DNA from: Prosapia bicincta
Taxonomy: Eukaryota; Arthropoda; Insecta; Hemiptera; Cercopidae
Assembly: GCA_036971475.1 (NCBI GenBank)
Contig: JBAIZL010000005.1
Location: forward strand, 232,701,369 to 232,765,368
Length of the DNA stretch: 64,000 nt
Direction of reading: 5' to 3'
Every line of letters starts with the position of its first letter. The stretch's first letter is position 1. The notes beneath the pieces are model-generated. The model was not told the DNA's origin and ran no database searches. It saw nothing but the letters and a program-made list of their open reading frames with translations. Below, piece after piece: positions 51,301-56,882 of this stretch. The translations under genes were made by a program, and so were the position numbers.

Positions 51301-53799
51301 TTCCCTTTGCAATAATCATACGAATGTGCTCAACATACAAATTCTATATTGTGACAGGTAACTAAACCAATTATAAGCAAAATATATTTATCTATATGGA
51401 GAAGTTTACTAAAATTTTCATAATTGTCAATTTTTTATAATATATGGTTTAAAAGGTTGGTAAACTTTACTGTTCATTGATAAATCTTACTTGGATTTTG
51501 TATACATTTATATATAAAAATGTTAAGTATGTGCAACTCTTCAGCATATAATGGGTTATTTGGAACTAAAAACAAATAAACTTTAATATCTGCATTCAAT
51601 GTTCTATTTTGGCTTTTTCAATATTGCTGACTTACAACTTGTTATAGTTAGGTTATACATCTTAAGCTATTTTAGAATAAACACTCATTTATCGATTTAC
51701 TCACAGCGTTGAACAAGTGCCAAGTAAATCGATAACTAAGAACTTATGTTACATTTTTTTCAACTAGAAATGAACTGTACCAATTTGTCAATAAGTTTAT
51801 GATTGTTACACCAATGACAACCATGTTTGTTTAAAATTGAGTTAAACACTGACAACTGATTTGAATTCAGTAAACCAAATTACAAAGATCATCTTATTGG
51901 CTGCAAATTAGACAGATACTGTACCATAAAAAAATTCAAAGAATTCAACAGTTGCTAAGAAATACAAAACAATTTCTACTCTCTTTTTCAACACTAAAAT
52001 CCTCTAAAAAAATTCACACTTCTTAATATAATGATTTTTGAAAGTCAAACTTTTCAATGACTATATTACCATTGAGATGGTATTAAGCAAAATCCCACAT
52101 GTCTGTCTGAACTGAATTCTCAATATTGCAAGAAAATAACTTTCTAGTAGAAAAATTAAGATATTGAGGTTTTTTCTAATCATCCAAAGTAATAAAGAGT
52201 TATTAAATTGTACAAATAAGAAAATTAATTAAATTGCAACAAGCTTTTGGGTATTTGGCCTTTTGACTGGATTTTTCCCATTTGTGATGTTTTGCACAAA
52301 CATATCAATGATTAGTGGGAATTTAGCTGAATACAAATAACACAAACAAAAGAAAACAATAGTTTTCAGCTAAAAATTTGTATTTAATTTTACTATAGTA
52401 AATAAAAACAAAAGAAAATTATAAGAACATCGGTAGGTGTATTTAAAACCGTAAAAGTTAAAAACCGTTAAAATAAAGGCAAAAGTTGAACCACATAAAG
52501 TTTTAGCTCTCCCTATGTAAGGTAAAATGTAATAAATATTTGTAGCATGTTACATAACATTTGTTTTTAAGTAAATACTCAAATTTTAAAGAAATTTCTT
52601 TAAAATAAAGTTCAGTTTAAGCAATGTTTATTAATCTGAACTTGTAGAAAAAAAACAATTTGTTCCAAATGGAAAATATACACATTGACAGCCTTTGTTG
52701 TTATATTTATAAGAGACAATTCAATTCAATTCTGATGGAGTCTACTCTAGTAGCTCTGGCTTTTAGGAGATATCTGAGACAAAAAACTTTTAGTTTTTCT
52801 ACAGGATCATTTATTTTTTTCACTAATACCGCATTACTTTCAGAATCACCTATTTTAAATTTATTAATTGACATACATAAAAAAATACAAACTGTTTAAA
52901 TCACAATACTCAAATGAAATCGGGTTTGTAAAATAATTATCGTAGCTGAAAAAAGGAGTGACTAAAAATTCTGCCTTCCTGTTGGCTGCAGTGGCCACTT
53001 GGGAGTTTGCACAAATCAGGATAATGCATATGTGGAGCTTTCTCAGGTCACCAGTTTTTCCAATTCTATTTTTAAAAAAATTTGTGGTGTTTTTGTCGAA
53101 TTTAATATTTAGAATCGTATCACTTTAAATGAGGATCATGTTAGAGGTTCAACTCGATGTTTTTAGGAATTGTGACTTTTGGGGGTTTTGCTTGGGATCT
53201 ATTTACGTAAACAAATAAATCCATAAACTATTTTTATATAAAATACTTTTCTCAGACTTTCTGAATTAAAATATTTTATTTGGAATTTATTAAACTGTAA
53301 ACTTTCACTACGCAAATCGGTGGAAAATTTTTAGTATAAACAATATTTTTTTACAATAATTTTTAATAAACTATTTGTCTTAAATTCAAATCTATAACAA
53401 TTACTTATTAATCACTTAAAACAATTACTTATTGTGGATACTAACCTCTTCAGATTCTTCAACATTTGTATTAACACAAAACTGCTCCAGCTTCACATCC
53501 CAATCAAAATTATCTTTAAGTGAAAGGCGTGGTAATTCATTAATTTTATTATTCTCTGTTACTGAGGATTTCTGTTTCTTTACTTTATCTGATCCTTTTT
53601 CCTTATTGTCTTTGTATAATTTGGCAGCCTTCAAAGTTTTCACACATGTTCTGTCTTCCTTTTGTCTTATTTTTGATTTTTTGTAAGCAATTTTCTTATA
53701 TGTATCTAACTTCTTTGTCTTACTTTTAGAGATCTCTACCTTGAAGGTATTTTGTTTAATACCATTGAATTTTCTTTTAGTTTTTTTCTGTATGGTCAT
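17098..53799 (-). CDS. RRP5: RRP5/PDCD11 homolog, C-terminal half (seven exons, 430 codons)
   Basis: RRP5 is a nucleolar rRNA-processing factor needed for both 18S and 5.8S/25-28S rRNA maturation; S1 domains fill its N-terminal part and HAT repeats its C-terminus. Seven minus-strand exons (53446-53799, 44451-44666, 36121-36249, 32235-32336, 29384-29537, 27807-27972, 17098-17269) join without a stop into 1293 nt. The product has a lysine-rich linker (residues 1-85), the conserved block [14 protein letters not shown] (about 90-103), the motif [19 protein letters not shown] (about 150-170) and then HAT repeats. Every junction has AG/GT borders and matching phases (0,0,0,0,1,2). Introns are 8.8, 8.2, 3.8, 2.7, 1.4 and 10.5 kb, each except intron 5 holding recognised transposons. 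The S1 half is not recognised in this window: either it lies upstream beyond it, or the gene is split. Family assignment is confident; the 5' end is not. Confidence 0.9.
17869..18867 (-). mobile_element. Internally deleted mariner element (~1.0 kb)
   Basis: The ends CGAGGTATGTTCAAAAAAT (left) and, inverted, CGAGGTGTGTTCAAAAAAT (right) form terminal inverted repeats; TA follows the right end, and the left TA is mutated. On the minus strand come N-terminal HTH pieces ([38 protein letters not shown]), then [20 protein letters not shown] with the first catalytic Asp. Soon after comes the C-terminal [20 protein letters not shown]. The second and third catalytic Asp segments are missing. It is about 300 bp shorter than its full-length relatives and cannot encode transposase. 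Confidence 0.88.
19901..21351. mobile_element. Tigger/pogo-type non-autonomous element A
   Basis: It begins CAGTGAAACCTGTTTAAGCC and ends, inverted, CAGTGAAACCTGTCTTAGAC, with TA on both sides (19899-19900 and 21352-21353). This is the pogo/Tigger pattern of Tc1-mariner elements. A minus-strand stretch around 20650-21010 might be a decayed transposase C-terminus, but I could not confirm it. Confidence 0.8.
21446..21782. mobile_element. Short Tigger-type element B with internal tandem repeats
   Basis: It starts CAGTCGACCCTCAAAATTCC after TA and ends with the same AGGTTTCACTG as element A, followed by TA. Its last ~75 bases nearly repeat the end of element A (21280-21351). The interior holds three to four copies of a ~55-bp unit around tatgcaaaggaaatgagtcg and cttccaagaaatgtttatat. 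The unequal ends suggest a chimeric or rearranged MITE. Confidence 0.6.
22316..23440. other. Non-coding part of RRP5 intron 6
   Basis: No gene recognised. TTAACCCTTAACTGACC near 23129-23145 could be the left terminus of the piggyBac element that follows, since such elements start CCC inside a TTAA target, but no matching inverted right end was found. Confidence 0.4.
23450..25310 (+). pseudogene. piggyBac-like transposase pseudogene
   Basis: An ATG at 23450 opens a 120-codon acidic N-terminal segment ([20 protein letters not shown]). After a frameshift, 23969-24472 encodes the core: [40 protein letters not shown], then [39 protein letters not shown] and YNGYNYCG. These are DDE_Tnp_1_7 blocks including the VD and DA acidic positions. 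Further broken pieces continue ([34 protein letters not shown]), and a Cys-rich tail CLTCP...[14 protein letters not shown] ends near 25300. At least three frame breaks and stops make it inactive. Confidence 0.88.
25311..26076. other. Non-coding intron sequence
   Basis: No coding potential seen. A block at about 25636-25740 (attgtcatccactatagatt and following) closely matches 11549-11646 beside the PLE at 10.2-11.5 kb, so it is a dispersed repeat of unknown type. Confidence 0.5.
26077..27381 (+). mobile_element. mariner element, full length but inactivated
   Basis: CGAGGTCTGTTAAAAAAATA at the left and the inverted CGAGGTCTGTTCAAAAAATA at the right are flanked by TA on both sides; length 1305 bp. 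The transposase start is [20 protein letters not shown] at 26273. HTH blocks [18 protein letters not shown] and [20 protein letters not shown] follow. The segment containing the first catalytic Asp (GDE..W) is deleted, so IITG runs directly into [11 protein letters not shown]-run frameshift follows near 26855. The second catalytic Asp reads HHNNAPAH instead of HHDNAPAH, and [12 protein letters not shown] retains the third. It is clearly non-functional. Confidence 0.92.
27384..27806. other. Non-coding, 3' of RRP5 exon 6
   Basis: AT-rich intron sequence with nothing recognisable. Confidence 0.5.
27807..27972 (-). CDS. RRP5: RRP5 exon 6: HAT repeat
   Basis: After the split TGT codon the exon encodes [20 protein letters not shown], then [20 protein letters not shown] and [14 protein letters not shown], ending AG. 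FAKLE, then LFENxLxxxPxRxDLWxVYxDM, is diagnostic of the penultimate RRP5 HAT region. The acceptor is tttcttttag and the donor CAAG/GTAAGT is strong. Confidence 0.94.
27973..29383. other. RRP5 intron 5, with one Tigger-like end
   Basis: At 28584, after TA, CAGGAAAACCACTCATATCC followed by GGCCCTCCCATATTCGGAAC resembles a Tigger/pogo terminus. Tiggers commonly begin CAG and carry TATCCGG-type words. No inverted partner was found, so only one end may remain. The rest is non-coding. Confidence 0.4.
29384..29537 (-). CDS. RRP5: RRP5 exon 5: HAT repeat
   Basis: This exon encodes [20 protein letters not shown], then [20 protein letters not shown] and [11 protein letters not shown]. It fills the gap expected between exons 4 and 6 (family pattern MLKRFxxxxxVWxxYxxFLxxxxxxxxARxxxxRALxxLxxKEH). 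The acceptor is cttgtttgtag at 29539-29538 and the donor GAAT/GTAAAT at 29384/29383. It starts in phase 0 and ends with one spare base, which joins the GT of exon 6 to make TGT (Cys). Confidence 0.88.
29983..31294 (+). mobile_element. mariner element, apparently intact
   Basis: A perfect 30-bp terminal inverted repeat starting CGAGGCATGTTTTTAAAGTA bounds 1312 bp, with TA duplications at 29981-29982 and 31295-31296. The single open frame inside is uninterrupted. It sits in RRP5 intron 4, opposite to the gene, so its insertion does not touch the exons. Perfect ends plus an open frame point to recent arrival. Confidence 0.95.
30125..31195 (+). CDS. mariner transposase, D,D34D, 356 aa
   Basis: This enzyme cuts and pastes its own element at TA sites. 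The N-terminal half is a paired HTH domain ([50 protein letters not shown]). The catalytic triad is complete: Asp in TGDETWV, Asp in [11 protein letters not shown], and Asp in [12 protein letters not shown], the last two separated by 34 residues as in mariners. I chose the ATG at 30125 ([20 protein letters not shown]). The frame is open 15 codons further up but has only a GTG there. The length fits the family (about 345-360 aa). All motifs are intact, so activity is possible but untested. Confidence 0.95.
   Translation: MPQTIENPADCEVRGVIRFLCAKGLKAIDIQREISEVYGENIMSEGMVRKWVRAFKDGRTNVHDEERSGRPSVITDDFIQKVDCKVKENRRFTILSLAVTFPAVSRSVLYEIVSERLNYRKLCSRWIPKMLTDQHKTKRLGSGLSFLERYRNEGDDFLSHIVTGDETWVAYVTPESKQQSMEWRHSTSPRKVKFKQTISAQKIMCTVFWDRKGVLLVDFLPRGETINAAAYCETLKKLCRAIQNKRRGMLSAGIVLLHDNARPHSANLTQELITSFGWEQLDHPPYSPDLAPSDYHLFLHLKTHLAGKRHSNDEEVKTSVQQWLSSLAASFYDDGIQKLVPRYDKCLNNNGNYVEK
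31297..32234. other. Non-coding part of RRP5 intron 4
   Basis: AT-rich, no coding sequence recognised on either strand before the exon 4 donor. Confidence 0.5.
32235..32336 (-). CDS. RRP5: RRP5 exon 4: HAT repeat
   Basis: The 34 codons run from [20 protein letters not shown] to [14 protein letters not shown], matching the family region around ESLxxVFERAVQxxxxxxVFxxLAxIYAxxxK. The acceptor is ctgttttag, and the donor TAT/GTAAGTC is strong. Both ends are phase 0. Confidence 0.9.
32700..33420 (-). pseudogene. Penelope-like element fragment, N-terminal RT block and terminal motif
   Basis: On the minus strand around 33180-33260 the sequence reads [20 protein letters not shown], the conserved first RT block of Penelope-like elements. 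[20 protein letters not shown] follows near 33100. At 32715-32739 the minus strand has CTGATGA, a GATG/CATC stem and GAAATG, the hammerhead-like motif shared with other PLE ends here. The reading is broken by stops. It lies head-to-head with the plus-strand fragment that starts near 33440. Confidence 0.75.
32715..32739 (-). ncRNA. Hammerhead-like motif at PLE end (copy 3)
   Basis: Minus strand: CTGATGA, one base (G), stem GATG, two-base loop, stem CATC, then GAAATGTAC. The two-base loop is too tight for a stable hairpin, so the stem must open or pair differently. The box order is shared with the other PLE ends. Confidence 0.4.
33440..34215 (+). pseudogene. Penelope-like element fragment, RT C-terminus plus GIY-YIG
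   Basis: Broken frames read [20 protein letters not shown] (the YIDD catalytic box with its second Asp changed to Asn), then [14 protein letters not shown] and [20 protein letters not shown] nuclease relic follows: [21 protein letters not shown] and [17 protein letters not shown] (about 34120-34190). The order RT, thumb, nuclease matches the PLE at 10.2-11.5 kb, but the sequence is a different subfamily. Many stops make it dead. Confidence 0.8.
34307..35720 (+). pseudogene. pogo/Tigger (CENP-B-like) transposase pseudogene
   Basis: It starts [20 protein letters not shown] at 34307, the first HTH. The second, CENP-B-type HTH is the best-kept stretch (34588-34854): [40 protein letters not shown]. 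It ends at the first catalytic position NAHETNLF, where the usual Asp is His. Decayed DDE_1 blocks follow, including PNATSVL, a stop, then [11 protein letters not shown] (about 35164-35220), and a C-terminal [21 protein letters not shown] run of ten G at 34860 disrupts the frame. It is inactive; terminal repeats could not be fixed. Confidence 0.85.
36121..36249 (-). CDS. RRP5: RRP5 exon 3: HAT repeat
   Basis: The 43 codons read [19 protein letters not shown] and then [18 protein letters not shown], ending TE. They continue the exon 2 reading in phase 0, so that FYLQ is followed by ATEIDKARA as in PDCD11. The acceptor is ttgtttag at 36251-36250. The donor GAG/GTCTGT at 36121/36120 is weak at position +3 but is the only GT that preserves the homology. 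Confidence 0.93.
36412..37838 (-). repeat. 3' LTR of the Gypsy-like element
   Basis: 1427 bp, the same length as the other LTR, and I saw no difference along the lines compared. A small frame inside (37362-37610, plus) also occurs in the other LTR at 41961-42209 with an identical translation. Confidence 0.93.
37839..39615. other. Non-coding interior of the LTR element
   Basis: C/T-rich on the plus strand. It contains diverged tandem units around acgacgaagttt and tttattatcaacg-like blocks at about 38560-39200, including a near-exact repeat of caacgcagattctcccttac at 38903 and 39044. No RT, RNase H or integrase coding was recognised, which is why the element is called non-autonomous. Confidence 0.7.
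39616..40791 (-). CDS. Gag-like coiled-coil protein with aspartic-protease-like tail
   Basis: An open frame of up to 391 codons on the element's sense strand. The upstream frame continues open toward the 5' LTR, and the first ATG is at 40647 ([20 protein letters not shown]), giving 343 aa from there. Residues about 90-270 are a long charged coiled coil (repeats of MKDMREDL and [14 protein letters not shown]). The C-terminal ~100 residues ([15 protein letters not shown], then [20 protein letters not shown] and [11 protein letters not shown]) look like the second half of a retroviral-type protease, with IIGTDML in place of the usual I-L-G-x-D-F-L. The catalytic D-S/T-G was not seen. I infer particle assembly for a parasitic element relying on other elements' enzymes. 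Confidence 0.7.
   Translation of the reverse strand: MNRIKARFIVYIKNCLCLYNKLLTEKKEENIIGELVVVGDQEKGTNLEMKEMEGTDMPIPNMEVDEARGLPLVEIEQERRGSESGSRNNDDWIKKLFESNQNLLKKINKGNEKIKEEMKDMREDLGRKLDINNENMNRKLDKIDEIKGEMKDMREDMKDLNKKLEENRDEIREMKEDLKVIKDEIREENRKMIEDMREQWRKKNNAVVEDVRRDLKEKDRELEEKIKTNFEETKEIIADVVEINRKEVEKVENVTKKNTEELGELKLRNEVGKMEVLPIKNITIQTATKRKTEQINKMKMVIGEMEGVKYPFQCIVVQSLLREMIIGTDMLMDVEAQLKFGKWEMEFKYERNTENRTYEADERYNGDVNGVKARTGVGTRKEHGAHSQLEN
41011..42437 (-). repeat. 5' LTR of the Gypsy-like element
   Basis: The promoter-bearing LTR for the minus-strand frame. It begins, in element orientation, TGTAACATTTATAGAATGGG and ends GATACTTTACA. The primer-binding-like sequence lies directly inside it at 40987-41010. 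Confidence 0.93.
42438..44450. other. Intron 2 remainder: AT microsatellites and an unassigned exon-like stretch
   Basis: (AT)n runs lie at 42437-42481 and 43208-43222. At 43393-43524 (plus) an acceptor-like tgtacatttcag precedes an open frame [20 protein letters not shown] then [18 protein letters not shown], ending in TAA. Its codon pattern looks coding but I do not recognise the family, and it is antisense to RRP5. The rest is non-coding. Confidence 0.35.
44451..44666 (-). CDS. RRP5: RRP5 exon 2: helical K/E-rich linker and first HAT repeat
   Basis: The acceptor ttttttaag precedes GAATATGAA at 44666, and the donor is CTTCAG/GTTAGA at 44451/44450. Both ends are phase 0. The 72 codons give [18 protein letters not shown], then [20 protein letters not shown] and IKYMSFYLQ. 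The latter are the strongest family matches: human PDCD11 has a serine-alanine-aspartate, FDR and WLxYMAFHLQ arrangement at this point. Confidence 0.92.
44767..45276. repeat. Inverted-repeat element (~510 bp, ~80-bp arms)
   Basis: The left arm begins TGCACATTACATTTCTCCTT and recurs inverted at 45196-45276 with a few mismatches, continuing through gaatattt and cctaaatatga. The loop contains a 65-bp (TA)n tract (45075-45139). It resembles a MITE with long terminal repeats, or a cruciform-forming fold-back. No coding. Confidence 0.75.
45277..45560. repeat. AT microsatellite cluster
   Basis: (AT)n from 45277 to 45341 is followed by imperfect TAATATAGATAAT repeats to about 45490 and another (AT)n near 45537-45552. 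This is simple sequence beside several inverted-repeat elements. Confidence 0.9.
45584..45818. repeat. Long hairpin, ~102-bp arms, with PLE-type terminal motif
   Basis: The arm 45584-45685 (starting tatgatgaatagttactatc, including cgtttcgctagaatctcatc) is repeated inverted at 45716-45818 with about two mismatches. The spacer is about 30 bp. Each arm carries, on its inward strand, CTGGATGAG then GAAACGTC or GAAATGTT, resembling the hammerhead-like boxes at PLE ends but with an extra G in the first box. I infer two opposed PLE terminal fragments or a MITE derived from them. Confidence 0.8.
45823..46661. mobile_element. Tigger-type MITE (839 bp)
   Basis: The ends CAGTAAACTCCCGATTATCC and, inverted, the same 20 bases are flanked by TA (45821-45822 and 46662-46663). 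This closely resembles the CAGT-start, TTATCCG terminal repeats of Tigger/pogo elements. The interior has no transposase, so it depends on an autonomous relative. It sits immediately next to the hairpin ending at 45818. Confidence 0.92.
46683..47930 (+). repeat. Diverged, truncated LTR related to the intron 2 element
   Basis: It starts TGTAACATTTATAGAATGAA and follows the Gypsy-like LTR (inverted relative to 41011-42437) through aagaattggaa, gaaataactca, ttggttaga, ctgaactgg and ccccgagatattaagagat. It then stops matching near 47930, before the CA end. Identity is visibly lower than between the two LTRs of the intact copy. This is an older insertion of a related subfamily, also abutting an AT repeat. 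Confidence 0.8.
48355..48825. mobile_element. Putative small inverted-repeat element (MITE)
   Basis: GCGAGTATACACTAGGCAAA at 48356 is mirrored by CTCGCATACACACTAGGCAA read inverted from 48821. The enclosed 470 bp has no coding. GTATACACTAGGCAAA-type ends occur in insect hAT MITEs as I recall them, but no target duplication is clear. Confidence 0.45.
48826..49650. other. Non-coding part of RRP5 intron 1
   Basis: AT-rich, nothing recognised. Confidence 0.5.
50048..50400 (+). pseudogene. PLE GIY-YIG endonuclease fragment
   Basis: [12 protein letters not shown], then after a one-base shift [40 protein letters not shown] and [12 protein letters not shown]. These are the nuclease's GIY and YIG halves plus the downstream histidine region of Penelope-like elements. 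Stops follow near 50270. No RT coding is attached. Confidence 0.82.
50436..50460 (+). ncRNA. Hammerhead-like motif at PLE end (copy 2)
   Basis: CTGAAGA, one base (A), stem GTT/GAC around the loop GTAA, then GAAAACG. The layout is that of the motif at 59533-59565 and its mirror lies at 49724-49748 on the minus strand. The stem is short and contains one G-U pair. Confidence 0.4.
50537..53445. other. RRP5 intron 1 interior, with an unassigned exon-like frame
   Basis: Mostly non-coding. On the minus strand at 52700-52850, after an acceptor-like aatttaaaatag, an open frame reads [44 protein letters not shown] and a stop. It does not fit the RRP5 family between exons 1 and 2 and its stop argues against being an exon of that gene. 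It may be a relic of another gene. A short inverted repeat atcgatttact/agtaaatcgat lies near 51695-51735. Confidence 0.35.
53446..53799 (-). CDS. RRP5: RRP5 exon 1 in this window: basic linker and FDWDV block
   Basis: This exon encodes 118 residues, about a third of them lysine or arginine in the first 85, then the RRP5-specific [14 protein letters not shown] and an acidic tail NVEESEE. The donor is GAAGAG/GTTAGT at 53446/53445, phase 0. The frame starts with ATG at 53799, and TGA lies in frame two codons upstream (TGA ATA ATG). An internal acceptor ccatacag at 53788 would instead start the exon at 53787. Its pyrimidine tract is poor, so a true start codon here is possible. Confidence 0.8.
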
Positions 53800-54327
53800 T
53801 ATTCACACTGAATAGGCTACTATAGAACTATGCCTTCCTCTCAATTAAAATACAAATCTGTAATCAAACTATTTTGATTAATTTAATGATTTTTTTTAAA
53901 AAACAAAGCAAAAAAATCTTTCTTGATATATCTACCTCATATGTCATCTACCTACCATTGTAGAAGTTTATTTCAAACCTGTTTAAAAACATATTGTTTC
54001 CTCTAGTAAAAAACTAAAAAAAAAATCATGACTAATTAAATGATGAACACTGAAAGGATGGATATCAGAGTGGGTCAAAAAAAATTAATATATATTTTTT
54101 TCGGAACGCTTAGTGCAGAAAACTTGCCTATTGTAATAAGAAAAATTACATAATACATATAAATATCTTTTAACATCTTCTGGTCATGCAATACTGAAAG
54201 ATTACGATAAACACAATTCTTTGATAAATTTCTATATTAGTTAAAATGTTTATAATAAATACGCTTTAGTTTTTAAAGCTTGATTTATGGTTTAAATAAC
54301 TCAAAAATATTACATTCCGATCATTAA

Positions 54328-55382
54328 CCCTTAGCACTCGACTGTCGGGGGAGCCCCGCCAAGCGTATATTGCAGTTTACTCGTATGTCGGGGGTCACCC
54401 GACACGATTTTCAAATGCCTATAACTCGTCTGCGGCGAAGCCCATGGCATTCAATCTTTTACCGTTTGGTGCTACACTCTATTGAAAATAATGTGAACTA
54501 AGTTGAAAATGCCTAGGAATATGTGAGTCATCACAAAATCTAGTTTGCCACTACGTTGTAAGCTGCAAGTAGGTTACAGTTTTGCAGGCTATTTGTTTTC
54601 TCGTAGTTTGCCGTGGCTTCACGTGCAATTAGTGATTCTGAAATTCCTGATCTTTTACTTGATCCTGATTTATTAGAATGTAGTTCAGTTTCATAAAGAA
54701 AATAACTAAACCAACAGTTATTTGTAAATATAACCAGTTTATGGGTGGTGTAGATTTAGCTGTTCAATATAATGAACCGTGCAGTTTTACAAAACGATCA
54801 AATAAATGGTGGAGGACAATGTTTTTCTGGCTATAAGATGTAGCTGTAGTAAATAGTTTTATTATCTATAATAACAAAAGAAAGGAAATGAAAGAAAATC
54901 CTGTTAAAAAAAAATAGTTTCGCCAAAACTTGGTGAGGGAACGCATGGTGATATCAGGAATAATCCGTATAGTGAGAGGGGTTGGCCGTCAACTACTGAC
55001 AAAGAAGAAAGACTGAATTGGAAATTACATTTAATCTTTTCCAATGATAAAAATACTTCTAAGGGTTGTATAGTTTGCAGTAACAGGAAGATAAAAGGTG
55101 GTAGGAGGGAAACAGTTTTTCACTACAAAACATGCGGCAGAAAACCAGGACTTTATCCGGAAGACTGTTTTCAAAGATATCATACTCTGCAAATTTACAA
55201 ATAAGATAATAAAATCTTGTACATACAGTATTAGTGAATAAAAATAGCTTAGTTGACTAAAATCATGTAAGAGAAAACAAAGTTTTCCATAAACAGTAAT
55301 GCAACCTGCAAGTAAGGAATTTGTCCCAATTTAATTACAAGTGGGGAAGCAAAGCATGTTACAAAAATCCGAGCGCTAAGGG
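54328..55382 (+). mobile_element. piggyBac-type deletion derivative (1055 bp)
   Basis: The left end CCCTTAGCACTCG and the inverted right end CCCTTAGCGCTCG are flanked by TTAA (54324-54327 and 55383-55386). A piggyBac transposase C-terminus survives at about 55010-55205: RLNWKLHLIFSNDK, then KGCIVCSNRKIKGGRRETVF and HYKTCGRKPGLYPEDCFQRY, a Cys/His zinc-binding tail. The catalytic core is deleted. The GTCGGG-rich left subterminal part (54341-54400) contrasts with the AT-rich surroundings. Confidence 0.92.
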
Positions 55383-55584
55383 TTAATATATTTTTTTTCA
55401 GTTGTGTAATGCTCTATAGCGAAGGAAATTTACAAATATTTTTTAAAGTTCACTATGCAACTCCTCGATTGTTTTGCTTGCCCAAAACAACCCAGCATTC
55501 AGCACGTGGAGGTGGATGCACTTCAAGTTCCATTCAGACCTTACTCAACCAACCATCTAATTGTAGAGTGTGGTATTTAAAATA

Positions 55585-56882
55585 CGAGGTCTGTTCAAAA
55601 AACATGTGGACTGAGGTCATAAAAAAATGTACTTTATTTGGAAGTTACATGGCTGGGTCTCCTTCAAAGTACTCTCCTCCCCAACGCACACACTTATCCC
55701 AACGGTGTTTCCACTTGTTAAAACAGTCCTGGTACGCTTCTTTTGTGATGGCATTCAGCTCCTTCTTTGCATTTGGCTTAATCTCTGAAATAGTTTCAAA
55801 TCTTCTTCCTTTGAGGGGTTTTTTGAGTTTTGGGAATAAGAAAAAGTCACAAGGAGCAAGGTCAGGTGAGTGGGGGGGGGGGAAACAGTGATCGAGTGTT
55901 TGGCCAAAAACTCACGAGTTCTGAGTGAGCTGGAGCATTGTCGTGATGGAAAAACCAGTTATCACTTCTCCACAGTTCTGGCCTTTTGCGTCGGACGGCA
56001 TCCCTCAGACGTTTCAATACTTCGATGTAGGTAATCTGGTTGACAGTAGAGCCTTCAGGGAGGTACTCGTAGTGAACAACACACTTAGCATTAAAAAAAA
56101 ACTGTCAGCATCACCTTCACATTCGACCGAACTCGGCGAACTTTTTTGGGTCTTGGGGACGTTTGACTCACCTATTGGGATGATTGGACCTTCGTTTCAA
56201 TGTTGTAACCATAGACCAATGATTCTTCACTGGTTATAATTCTTGACAAAAAGTTCTCTTCATTTGAACGATCAAGCAGTTCCCGACAAACCCGGACACA
56301 ATTGGCTTTTTGGTCGTCGGTCATCAGGCGTGGCACAAATTTCGCAGCGACGCGATGCATCTTCAATTTTTCGGTCAAAATCTCGTAACAAGATCCAACT
56401 GATATCCCACACTCTTCGGAAAGCTCCCTAATGGCCAATTTTCGCGAACCCGGGTGTTGATTTTGTCAACGTGTGGATCATCAGTTGATGTTGAAGGACG
56501 TCCAGGATGCTCATCGTCATCAATCGACTGTCGGCCACTCTTGAAACGTTCATGCCACTTGAAACATGCAGTACGCTTCATGGCAACATCGACGTAGGCC
56601 ATGTTAAGCATGGCAAATGTTTCTGTTGCAGTTTTCCTTAGTTTTACACAAAATTTCACAGCAATTCGTTGCTCCTTCAGGCTGTCCATTTTACAATCCG
56701 ACAAACGAAAAAAACACTCTTTACTAAACTGAGTGTAACTCATCAAATGAAGATATCTGTGACTGAAATACCGTATTTTAATCAGCTGATTTATATGAAC
56801 CTTGCGACACCAAGCGGATTCTCCTGAAACTAACTAGAGCCGCGAAATTCAAACAGTCTGTGTACTTTTTTAACAGACTTCG
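55585..56882 (-). mobile_element. mariner element, frameshifted, minus strand
   Basis: The ends CGAGGTCTGTTCAAAAAACA and, inverted, CGAAGTCTGTTAAAAAAGTA bound 1298 bp. TA precedes the left end; the right one is mutated. It is the same family as the element at 26077: [20 protein letters not shown] starts at 56689, then [20 protein letters not shown] and [21 protein letters not shown] frameshift follows and then [20 protein letters not shown]. The first catalytic motif reads ITSEESLVYGY, where the family has GDES/TWVYGY, so the Asp is lost. The HHDNAPAH Asp and the SPDLAPCD Asp remain in broken frames. Confidence 0.92.

Noticed and set aside
52660..52899. 79-aa plus-strand frame
   Set aside because: The opposite strand has a more protein-like frame, so this is more likely its shadow.
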